From NCBI GenBank assembly GCA_002256685.1, contig NQJH01000150.1:1-5990 (forward strand): a stretch of DNA of 5,990 nucleotides, given 5' to 3'. The notes under the pieces were generated by a model. That model did not search any database, was not told where the DNA came from, and saw nothing but the letters and a program-made list of their open reading frames with translations. This stretch comes from Methylococcaceae bacterium NSP1-2 (GTDB lineage Bacteria > Pseudomonadota > Gammaproteobacteria > Methylococcales > Methylomonadaceae). Shown piece after piece: positions 1-5,957 of this stretch (within the stretch, counting starts at the first letter, position 1; the number at the start of each line of letters is the position of its first letter). Both the position numbers and the translations under genes were made by a program.

Positions 1-1247
1 CTGACAAGAAAAATCCAGGTGTCAATTTTACTTCACCCGGTGCGGGTGTGGTGAAATCAATTCATCGCGGTGCTAAACGCGTTTTGCAATCGGTTGTTAT
101 TGAACTACATGGTTCTGCACAAGAAACCTTTGCTAAATACAACGAAGCTGATTTAGCCAGTTTAACCGCACAACAAGTGCAAGAAAATTTATTAGCGTCA
201 GGTTTGTGGACAGCATTACGCACGCGTCCTTACGGTAAAATTCCAGCGGTAGACAGCAAACCTGCGTCTATTTTTGTGACTGCAATGGATACGCGTCCGT
301 TAGCGGCTGATCCAGAATTTATCATCAAAGAACGTGCGGATGATTTTGCCAATGGCTTAAAAGTTATTGCAAAATTAACCGATGGCAAAACTTATCTTTG
401 CAAAAAGACAGGTGATGAAATTGCGACAGGCAATGCGCCTGTTACCGTAGCTGAATTCAGTGGCCCTCATCCTGCGGGTTTGCCAAGTACACATATTCAT
501 TTTATTGAGCCTGTCACAGTGGCAGAGTTTAGTGGTCCTCATCCTGCGGGTTTACCCAGTACGCATATTCATTTTATTGATCCTGTCAATATTCATAAAT
601 TTGTTTGGCATATTGATTATCAAGCGGTTATTGCGATTGGTGCATTATTTACCACAGGGCATTTAAACGTTGAGCGTGTTATTTCATTAGCAGGTCCTAC
701 GGTTAAAAATCCACGTTTACTGCGTACTCGCGTTGGTGCAAATACCGATGAATTAGTCGCTGGTGAATTAGCCGATGATATTGAAAGTCGAGTAATTTCA
801 GGTTCAGTGTTATACGGGCATACGGCAAGCGATTGGTCGGCTTATTTAGGCTGTTATGATTTACAAGTATCAGCGTTACAAGAAGGTCGTGAGCGTGAAT
901 TTTTCGGCTGGATAGTGGCAGGTAAAAATAAGTATTCAGCATTGAATGTTTATACGTCCAGTGTTGATAAAAAACACAATCGTTTATTCCCGCTAACGAC
1001 CGATAAAAATGGCAGTAATCGTGCGATTGTACCTGTGGGCATTTATGAAACAGTCATGCCGATGGATATTTTACCAACACCTTTATTGAAAGCTTTGATA
1101 GTCGGTGATTCTGACCAAGCGCAATTATTAGGTTGTTTGGAACTGGATGACGAAGATATGTCCTTATTTACCTTTGTTGATCCGGGTAAACATGATTTCG
1201 CCCCTGTCCTGCGTGCGAATTTAATTAAAATTGAGAAGGAGGGCTAA
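1..1247 (+). CDS. nqrA: Na+-translocating NADH:ubiquinone oxidoreductase subunit A (5'-truncated by window edge)
   Basis: NqrA is the peripheral cytoplasmic subunit of Na+-NQR; it sits on NqrB and contributes to ubiquinone reduction. The reading frame is open from base 3, giving 414 visible residues to the TAA at 1245-1247. Its first residues, DKKNPGV, match an internal stretch near residue 60 of recalled V. cholerae NqrA, so the true start lies off the window. The GTG at 48 is an internal codon, not a start. Family landmarks include RGAKRVLQSVVIE, SGLWTALRTRPYGK, FVTAMDT, SGPHPAGLPSTHIHF, SLAGPTVKNPRL, ISGSVLYG, LQVSALQEGRE and the C-terminal KIEKEG. Oddity: the GPHPAGL...THIHF segment occurs twice in tandem (visible residues 146-193). 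The visible part is therefore about 27 residues longer than the matching Vibrio part (about 387), nearly all explained by this 24-residue duplication. The stop overlaps the nqrB start by one base (TAATG). Confidence 0.96.
   Translation, partial: DKKNPGVNFTSPGAGVVKSIHRGAKRVLQSVVIELHGSAQETFAKYNEADLASLTAQQVQENLLASGLWTALRTRPYGKIPAVDSKPASIFVTAMDTRPLAADPEFIIKERADDFANGLKVIAKLTDGKTYLCKKTGDEIATGNAPVTVAEFSGPHPAGLPSTHIHFIEPVTVAEFSGPHPAGLPSTHIHFIDPVNIHKFVWHIDYQAVIAIGALFTTGHLNVERVISLAGPTVKNPRLLRTRVGANTDELVAGELADDIESRVISGSVLYGHTASDWSAYLGCYDLQVSALQEGREREFFGWIVAGKNKYSALNVYTSSVDKKHNRLFPLTTDKNGSNRAIVPVGIYETVMPMDILPTPLLKALIVGDSDQAQLLGCLELDDEDMSLFTFVDPGKHDFAPVLRANLIKIEKEG
438..581 (+). repeat. In-frame 2 x 72-bp tandem repeat inside nqrA
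   Basis: Copy 1 is 438-509 and copy 2 is 510-581, each 24 codons. They differ at 11 of 72 bases. All differences are at third codon positions: ten are synonymous and the last codon changes Glu to Asp (gag/gat). Both copies contain GPHPAGLPSTHIHF, a strongly conserved NqrA motif present once in the V. cholerae protein as I recall it. The codon pair CCT-GTY (Pro-Val) starts copy 1, copy 2 and the sequence right after copy 2 (582-587), so short direct repeats bound the unit. Confidence 0.95.
1236..1243 (+). promoter_or_regulatory. Ribosome binding site for nqrB, inside the nqrA 3' end
   Basis: AAGGAGGG lies three bases before the nqrB ATG at 1247. It is a near-perfect Shine-Dalgarno sequence with rather short spacing. 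It is read in nqrA as the end of the KIEKEG C-terminus. It overlaps the coding end and sits beside a TAATG stop/start, which suggests translational coupling. Confidence 0.8.
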
Positions 1248-2449
1248 TGTCGGCTAGAAAATTCTTAGACAGCATAGAGCCGCATTTTACCAAAGGCGGT
1301 AAATTGGAAAAGTATTACGGTCTCTATGAGATGGTCGATACGTTCATTTATACCCCCGCTGATGTGACACGCGGCACGACTCATGTTCGTGACGGTAATG
1401 ATTTAAAACGCACCATGACGTTTGTTGTGATTGCGACGTTTTTTTGTATTTTAATGGCGGTTTATAACACCGGTTATCAAGCTAATTTGGCAATGGCAGA
1501 AATGCACGTTGATAAGATTGCTAACTGGCGCAGTATTCCGATGACGATGTTTGGTTACAATCCGTCTAACCCATTATCTTGTATCGCGCATGGTGCATTA
1601 TATTTCCTACCTATCTACGCTGTTACATTGGCGGTTGGTGGTGTATGGGAAGTATTGTTTGCGACCGTTCGTGGTCACGAAGTCAACGAAGGCTTTTTAG
1701 TGTCTTCAATGTTGTACACATTGATTATGCCACCCGATATGCCTTTATGGCAGGTCGCTTTAGGTATTTCTTTCGGTATTGTTATCGGTAAAGAAGTTTT
1801 CGGTGGTACAGGTAAAAACTTTTTAAATCCTGCCTTAAGCGGACGGGCATTTTTATACTTTGCTTATCCAGCGTCTATTTCTGGCGATGCAGTCTGGGTT
1901 GCCGTTGATGGTTATACCGCAGCAACGCCTTTAGGCTTAGCAGCTAACGGCGGTATGGAAGCGATTTACAATGCGCATTACAGCTGGATGCAAACCTTCT
2001 TTGGTTTTGAACCCGGTTGTTTAGGTGAAACCTCTACCCTCGCTATTTTGATTGGCGCAGCATTCTTGCTGTACACCCGCGTTGCATCGTATCGCATCAT
2101 GGGCGGTGTGTTTGCAGGCATGGTCGCTACCTCATTATTATTCAATTACATTGGCAGTGATACTAATCACATGTTTGCGTTACCTTGGTATTGGCACTTA
2201 ACTGTCGGCGGTTTCGCGTTCGGTATGGTGTACATGGCAACTGACCCTGTCAGTGCGGCGATGACTAACACAGGTCGTTGGATATTTGGCGCGTTAGTCG
2301 GTGGTATGACGGTATTAATCCGCGTGGTTAATCCTGCCTTCCCAGAAGGCATTATGCTGGCAATTTTATTTTCCAATATGTTTGCCCCGACTATCGATTA
2401 CTTTGTCATGCAAGCAAATATCAGAAGAAGGATAAAACGCCATGCCTAA
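1247..2449 (+). CDS. nqrB: Na+-translocating NADH:ubiquinone oxidoreductase subunit B
   Basis: NqrB is the large integral membrane subunit that carries covalent FMN and riboflavin and forms the main Na+ and quinone pathway. The product has 400 residues (about 415 in Vibrio). A cytoplasmic N-terminus of about 55 residues is followed by many hydrophobic helices, the first near 56-75. Family motifs include KEVFGGTGKNFLNPALSGRA (182-201), IGSDTNHMF (302-310), MATDPVSAAMTNTG (330-343) and VVNPAFPEGIMLAILFSNMF (360-379). The expected FMN-acceptor threonine is T227 in DGYTAATPL, aligned with V. cholerae T236. The usual Gly of the (S/T)GAT core is Ala here (A225). Gly-Gly at 131-132 aligns with Vibrio G140/G141, linked to HQNO and korormicin sensitivity, so that site looks unmodified. 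ATG at 1247 is chosen for its strong ribosome binding site and one-base overlap with nqrA. The 3' end overlaps nqrC by 8 bases. Confidence 0.97.
   Translation: MSARKFLDSIEPHFTKGGKLEKYYGLYEMVDTFIYTPADVTRGTTHVRDGNDLKRTMTFVVIATFFCILMAVYNTGYQANLAMAEMHVDKIANWRSIPMTMFGYNPSNPLSCIAHGALYFLPIYAVTLAVGGVWEVLFATVRGHEVNEGFLVSSMLYTLIMPPDMPLWQVALGISFGIVIGKEVFGGTGKNFLNPALSGRAFLYFAYPASISGDAVWVAVDGYTAATPLGLAANGGMEAIYNAHYSWMQTFFGFEPGCLGETSTLAILIGAAFLLYTRVASYRIMGGVFAGMVATSLLFNYIGSDTNHMFALPWYWHLTVGGFAFGMVYMATDPVSAAMTNTGRWIFGALVGGMTVLIRVVNPAFPEGIMLAILFSNMFAPTIDYFVMQANIRRRIKRHA
2425..2432 (+). promoter_or_regulatory. Ribosome binding site deciding the nqrC start
   Basis: AAGAAGGA lies nine bases before the ATG at 2442, inside the end of nqrB. 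No in-frame ATG, GTG or TTG follows between 2445 and the conserved SNDNLEKT segment near 2543. This supports 2442 as the start and the N-terminal extension of NqrC as genuinely translated. Confidence 0.7.
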
Positions 2450-3362
2450 TTGCCAACACCTTGAAAAAATTTGCTCAAAACTTGAAGAATATGAGCAATA
2501 TCGAAAATTCAGAGCTTATTGCCAAAAAGTTTTAGCGTTAAGCAACGATAACTTAGAAAAAACCATCGCCATTGCGGTTGCACTGTGTTTAGTGTGCGCA
2601 GTATTGGTGTCATTGGCAGCTGTCGCTTTAAAACCGTTGCAAGTCAGTAACAAAGAACTGGACATGAAGAAAAATATTCTCGATGTTGCAGGTTTGTTAC
2701 AGGCGGACAGTGATATTGAAAAAGTATTTGCTACGCAAATTGAAGCCAAACTGGTTGATTTAGAAACAGGCGAGTATGCCGAAGGCAATGCTAACGAATA
2801 CGATCAACGCAAAGCGGCAAAAGACCCCGCGCAAAGCATCGCTATTCCTAAAGAAAAAGACATTGCCCATATTCGTGTTAAAGCGAAACTGGCTAAAGTC
2901 TATTTAGTGAAAGACGGCAATACTACCAAATCCATTATTTTACCCGTCAGTGGTTATGGTTTATGGTCAACTTTATACGGCTTCTTAGCGTTAGATGCTG
3001 ACGGTCAAACCGTACAAAGCATCAACTTCTATGACCAAGCAGAAACTCCAGGATTAGGCGGCGAAGTCGTTAATCCAAAATGGCGTGCATTGTGGAAAGG
3101 TAAAAAAGTCTATGCCGAAGCTGACCAAGCCTCTTTAGAAAAAGGGCTGATTGAAGAAGCGGAGAAAGGCGAGCCTGCGCTTGCTTTAATCAAAGGCACA
3201 GTGGACACCTCTAAACCCGGCTCACAATACCAAGTAGACGGTTTAGCAGGTGCATCATTAACCAGTACAGGCGTAACTAACTTGGTTAGATACTGGATGA
3301 GCAAAGAAGGCTTTGCGACTTATTTGTCCAAAGTCAGAACGGTTGCGGAGAAAAAATTATGA
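2442..3362 (+). CDS. nqrC: Na+-translocating NADH:ubiquinone oxidoreductase subunit C, with N-terminal extension
   Basis: NqrC is a single-helix membrane protein whose periplasmic FMN-binding domain relays electrons from the NqrD/NqrE iron-sulfur cluster to NqrB. The product has 306 residues; family members are usually about 255-270. Residues 1-34 are extra: a charged, probably helical stretch with Cys4, Cys11 and Cys27. The usual start region (SNDNLEKT) begins near 35, and a transmembrane helix spans about 42-63. The FMN_bind domain shows GYGLWSTLYGF (171-181), FYDQAETPGLGGEV (196-209) and VDGLAGASLTSTGV (265-278). In the last motif the covalent FMN normally sits on Thr of SGAT; here that position is Ser272 (codon TCA, 3255-3257) and residue 269 is Ala. 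Ser can accept FMN from ApbE in some proteins, so function is plausible but unproven. The gene overlaps nqrB by 8 bases and nqrD by 4 (ATGA). Confidence 0.95.
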   Translation: MPNCQHLEKICSKLEEYEQYRKFRAYCQKVLALSNDNLEKTIAIAVALCLVCAVLVSLAAVALKPLQVSNKELDMKKNILDVAGLLQADSDIEKVFATQIEAKLVDLETGEYAEGNANEYDQRKAAKDPAQSIAIPKEKDIAHIRVKAKLAKVYLVKDGNTTKSIILPVSGYGLWSTLYGFLALDADGQTVQSINFYDQAETPGLGGEVVNPKWRALWKGKKVYAEADQASLEKGLIEEAEKGEPALALIKGTVDTSKPGSQYQVDGLAGASLTSTGVTNLVRYWMSKEGFATYLSKVRTVAEKKL

Positions 3363-4039
3363 GCGCAATTTTAAATGATGAAACAAAAAAAGTATTAGTC
3401 GAACCGTTAGTAACCAACAACCCCATCACGTTACAAGTATTGGGTATTTGTTCAGCGTTAGCGGTGACATCACAAATGTCAACTTCGCTGATTATGGCGT
3501 TAGCGTTGACCTTAGTAACCGCGTGTTCTAGTGCGGCGATTTCTGCGATTCGTAACCATATTCCGAGCAGCATTCGGATTATCGTACAGATGACCATCAT
3601 CGCGTCATTAGTAATTGTGGTTGACCAATGCTTGAAAGCTTTTGCCTATGACGTGAGCAAACAACTGTCGGTATTCGTTGGTTTGATTATCACCAACTGT
3701 ATCGTAATGGGTCGTGCTGAAGCATACGCCATGAAAAATCCACCACTGGAAAGTTTCATGGACGGTATCGGTAACGGTGCAGGTTACAGTTTGATCTTAA
3801 TCATCGTGGCATTTTTTAGAGAAACTTTAGGTTCAGGTAAATTACTGGGCATTGAAGTGTTTAAATTAACCAAAGATGGCGGCTGGTATGATCCTAACGG
3901 CTTAATGCTATTGCCACCGAGTGCGTTTTTTATCATTGGTATGATTATTTGGGCTGTCCGTCAATGGAAACCTGTTCAACGCGAAACCGTTGAATTCAAA
4001 ATTATGTCGATTGCTCATGGTGAAGGAGGGCATCACTAA
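3359..4039 (+). CDS. nqrD: Na+-translocating NADH:ubiquinone oxidoreductase subunit D
   Basis: NqrD is an integral membrane subunit which, with NqrE, holds an intramembrane [2Fe-2S] cluster. The product has 226 residues (about 210 in Vibrio). The two cluster cysteines are visible: C31 in LGICSALAVT and C114 in ITNCIVMGRAEA, equivalent to Vibrio C29 and C112. Other family segments are IRNHIPSSIRIIVQM (64-78), IASLVIVVDQ (81-90), SKQLSVFVGL (100-109), DGIGNGAGYS (135-144) and GGWYDPNGLMLLPPSAFF (174-191). Extra cysteines occur at 56 and 91. The protein runs about 16 residues past the family's usual end near WKPVQ, finishing AHGEGGHH. ATG at 3359 overlaps the nqrC stop as ATGA, with GGAG at 3347-3350 as ribosome binding site. 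The stop shares one base with the nqrE start. Confidence 0.97.
   Translation: MSAILNDETKKVLVEPLVTNNPITLQVLGICSALAVTSQMSTSLIMALALTLVTACSSAAISAIRNHIPSSIRIIVQMTIIASLVIVVDQCLKAFAYDVSKQLSVFVGLIITNCIVMGRAEAYAMKNPPLESFMDGIGNGAGYSLILIIVAFFRETLGSGKLLGIEVFKLTKDGGWYDPNGLMLLPPSAFFIIGMIIWAVRQWKPVQRETVEFKIMSIAHGEGGHH
4023..4030 (+). promoter_or_regulatory. Ribosome binding site for nqrE, inside the nqrD tail
   Basis: AAGGAGGG with eight bases to the ATG at 4039 is close to an ideal Shine-Dalgarno. It is read in nqrD as part of the Glu-Gly-Gly of the C-terminal tail, so part of that tail's sequence may reflect this signal. A TAATG stop/start follows. Confidence 0.8.
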
Positions 4040-4647
4040 TGGAAAACTATATTAGTTTATTTGTTAAAGCGGTTTTCATTGAAAACCTCGCCTTGTCCTT
4101 CTTTTTGGGCATGTGTACATTCATTGCGGTATCGAAAAAAATCTCTACCGCAATGGGCTTGGGTATCGCGGTCATGGTTGTACAATCCATTACCGTCCCT
4201 GCCAACAACATTGTTTACCACGCACTATTAAAAGAAGACGCACTTTCATGGATGGGCATTACTGGCGTTGATTTAAGCTTTTTAGCCTTATTAAGCTGTA
4301 TCGGTATGATTGCGGCATTAGTGCAAATTTTGGAAATGATTTTAGATAAATTCTTTCCTGCGTTATACCAAGCCTTAGGCATCTTCTTACCGTTAATCAC
4401 CGTAAACTGCGCCATCTTAGGCGGTAGTTTATTCATGATTGAACGTGACTATAACTTAGGTGAAAGTGTCACTTACGGCGTAGGCAGTGGTTTAGGTTGG
4501 GCATTAGCCATCACTGTTATGGCAGGTGTGCGCGAAAAACTCAAATACAGTGATATACCTGCGGGCTTACAAGGTCTAGGAATCACCTTTATAACTGCGG
4601 GTCTGATGTCGCTTGGCTTCATGGCTTTCTCTGGAATCCAACTTTAG
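4039..4647 (+). CDS. nqrE: Na+-translocating NADH:ubiquinone oxidoreductase subunit E
   Basis: NqrE is homologous to NqrD and RnfA/RnfE and packs against NqrD in inverted topology, supplying the other two ligands of the intramembrane [2Fe-2S] cluster. The product has 202 residues, normal for the family (198 in Vibrio), and is almost wholly hydrophobic with about six helices. The cluster cysteines are C26 in FFLGMCTFIAVSKK and C124 in LITVNCAILGGSLFM. Other family signatures are IENLALSFFLG (14-24), GLGWALAI near 151-158 and VREKLKYSDIP near 163-173. The start at 4039 follows a strong ribosome binding site, and TAG ends the gene at 4647. No truncation or missing ligand is visible. Confidence 0.97.
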   Translation: MENYISLFVKAVFIENLALSFFLGMCTFIAVSKKISTAMGLGIAVMVVQSITVPANNIVYHALLKEDALSWMGITGVDLSFLALLSCIGMIAALVQILEMILDKFFPALYQALGIFLPLITVNCAILGGSLFMIERDYNLGESVTYGVGSGLGWALAITVMAGVREKLKYSDIPAGLQGLGITFITAGLMSLGFMAFSGIQL

Positions 4648-4653
4648 GAAGGG
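4646..4653 (+). promoter_or_regulatory. Ribosome binding site for nqrF
   Basis: AGGAAGGG begins within the nqrE TAG stop and lies six bases before the nqrF ATG at 4660. It supports this start, which gives a protein of the exact family length. Confidence 0.7.
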
Positions 4654-4659
4654 TGTGTA

Positions 4660-5886
4660 ATGCTGGAAATTCTATTAGGGATACTTATTTTCACGGGACT
4701 TGTGATTGCCTTGGTATTTGTCATTATCGGCGCGAAAAGTAAACTGGTTGCCGAAGGTGATGTTGAAATCATCATCAATGGCGAAAAGACAATTCATGTT
4801 CCTTCAGGATCAAAACTACTGACTGCGCTAGCAGATAACGGCTTGTTCGTCTCTTCTGCTTGCGGCGGCGGTGGTACTTGTGGTCAATGTAAAGTAAAAG
4901 TAAAGTCAGGCGGTGGCGAAATTCTACCGACTGAATTAGGTCATATCACTAAACGTGAAGCGGCACACGGTGAGCGTTTATCGTGTCAAGTGTCTGTTAA
5001 AAACGATATGGTCGTTGAAGTTGAAGAATCTGTTTTTGGTGTCAAAAAATGGGAATGTACCGTTAAGTCTAACGACAACGTAGCAACTTTCATTAAAGAA
5101 TTAGTGTTGCAATTGCCTGAAGGCGAAGCGATTAATTATCGCGCAGGTGGTTACATTCAAATTGAATGTCCACCGCATGTTGCTAAATACGCAGACTTTG
5201 ATATTGCAGAACGTTTCCATGAAGACTGGGATAAATTCAATATTTGGCGTTATGTGTCAACGGTGAAAGAACCGACTTTACGCGCATACTCAATGGCTTC
5301 TTATCCAGAAGAAAAAGAAATCATGTTAAACGTGCGTATTGCAACGCCACCACCGCGTGCGGATGAAAGCGTTCCCCCCGGTATCATGTCATCGTTCATT
5401 TTTAACCTGAAACCAGGTGACAAAGTGCTGGTATCAGGTCCTTATGGTGAATTCTTCGCCAAAGAAACCAATGCTGAAATGGTATTTGTCGGCGGTGGTG
5501 CAGGTGCAGGTATGGCACCGATGCGTTCACACATCTTCGACCAACTCAGAAGATTGAAATCAAAACGCAAAATGTCGTTCTGGTACGGTGCGCGTAGCAA
5601 ACGCGAAATGTTCTATGTTGAAGATTTCGATATGTTAGCGCGGGAAAATGACAACTTTGAATGGCACGTCGCCTTGTCTGATCCATTACCCGACGACAAC
5701 TGGGAAGGCTACACAGGCTTTATTCACAACGTGTTGTTTGAAGAATATCTAAAAAATCATCCAGCACCCGAAGATTGTGAATTCTATATGTGCGGGCCAC
5801 CGATGATGAACGCCGCTGTTATCAAGATGTTATTGGATAACGGCGTTGAGCCAGAAAACATCATGCTTGATGATTTTGGTGGTTAA
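4660..5886 (+). CDS. nqrF: Na+-translocating NADH:ubiquinone oxidoreductase subunit F (NADH dehydrogenase, FAD and [2Fe-2S])
   Basis: NqrF is the electron entry subunit: it oxidises NADH on the cytoplasmic side and feeds electrons through FAD and [2Fe-2S]. The product has 408 residues, the same as V. cholerae. One N-terminal membrane helix spans about 3-24. A plant-type ferredoxin domain (about 34-125) has ligands C68, C74, C77 and C109 in the pattern CGGGGTCGQC...LSCQ. A ferredoxin-NADP reductase-like part follows, with the FAD motif RAYSMASYP (208-216) and GIMSSFIF (241-248). The nucleotide-binding motif GGGAGAGMAPMRS is at 278-290, and MCGPPMMNAAV (377-387) includes C378. The C-terminal DDFGG keeps the aromatic residue (F406) that stacks near FAD in this subunit. 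The gene is the only one in the operon not overlapping its predecessor (12-base gap). It is followed by the operon terminator. Confidence 0.98.
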   Translation: MLEILLGILIFTGLVIALVFVIIGAKSKLVAEGDVEIIINGEKTIHVPSGSKLLTALADNGLFVSSACGGGGTCGQCKVKVKSGGGEILPTELGHITKREAAHGERLSCQVSVKNDMVVEVEESVFGVKKWECTVKSNDNVATFIKELVLQLPEGEAINYRAGGYIQIECPPHVAKYADFDIAERFHEDWDKFNIWRYVSTVKEPTLRAYSMASYPEEKEIMLNVRIATPPPRADESVPPGIMSSFIFNLKPGDKVLVSGPYGEFFAKETNAEMVFVGGGAGAGMAPMRSHIFDQLRRLKSKRKMSFWYGARSKREMFYVEDFDMLARENDNFEWHVALSDPLPDDNWEGYTGFIHNVLFEEYLKNHPAPEDCEFYMCGPPMMNAAVIKMLLDNGVEPENIMLDDFGG

Positions 5887-5896
5887 AGTCGGAGTT

Positions 5897-5910
5897 CAAA
5901 CCTAGGTTTG
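5897..5910 (+). repeat. Perfect 14-bp palindrome between nqrF and the terminator
   Basis: CAAACCTAGGTTTG is its own reverse complement and begins 11 bases after the nqrF stop. In RNA it could form at best a 5-bp stem with a CTAG loop. It is followed by TGC and five T (5914-5918), so it may be a weak first terminator or 3'-end structure. As duplex DNA it could equally be a dimeric protein site. No function can be assigned. Confidence 0.6.
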
Positions 5911-5922
5911 TGCTTTTTGAAA

Positions 5923-5957
5923 CGAGGAGATAGGTGTGAGCCTACTCCTCGTTTTTT
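5923..5957 (+). terminator. Rho-independent terminator of the nqr operon
   Basis: The left arm (CGAGGAGATAGG, 5923-5934) pairs with the right arm (CCTACTCCTCG, 5941-5951) as an 11-bp, GC-rich stem with one bulged A and a 6-base loop, TGTGAG. Six T (5952-5957) follow. AAA at 5920-5922 can pair with the first three T and extend the stem. It starts 37 bases past the nqrF stop, so transcription of the operon probably ends here. Confidence 0.9.

Noticed and set aside
48..50. GTG as the start of nqrA
   Set aside because: The frame is open from base 3 and the upstream codons (DKKNPGVNFTSPG) match conserved internal NqrA sequence, so the gene continues off the left edge.
460..666. Alternative-frame + strand ORF over the nqrA repeat, and another at 1579-1791 in nqrB
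   Set aside because: Both overlap conserved coding sequence in another frame. The repeat differences fall on third positions of the nqrA frame, which points to nqrA as the translated frame.
703..942. Reverse-strand open frames, also at 2167-2376, 2516-2788, 3110-3304, 3334-3600 and 4215-4436
   Set aside because: All lie opposite well-recognised nqr genes and none shows a family motif; they are antisense shadows.
1..5886. Rnf complex (rnfABCDGE) as an alternative identity
   Set aside because: Gene order A-B-C-D-E-F, a true NqrA, and an NqrF with fused ferredoxin and FAD/NADH domains identify Na+-NQR, not Rnf.
5890..5910. tRNA T-arm-like string (TTCAAAC in the TTCRANY pattern)
   Set aside because: The flanking bases pair at only two of five stem positions, and no acceptor, D-arm or anticodon arm exists because nqrF coding sequence lies immediately upstream.
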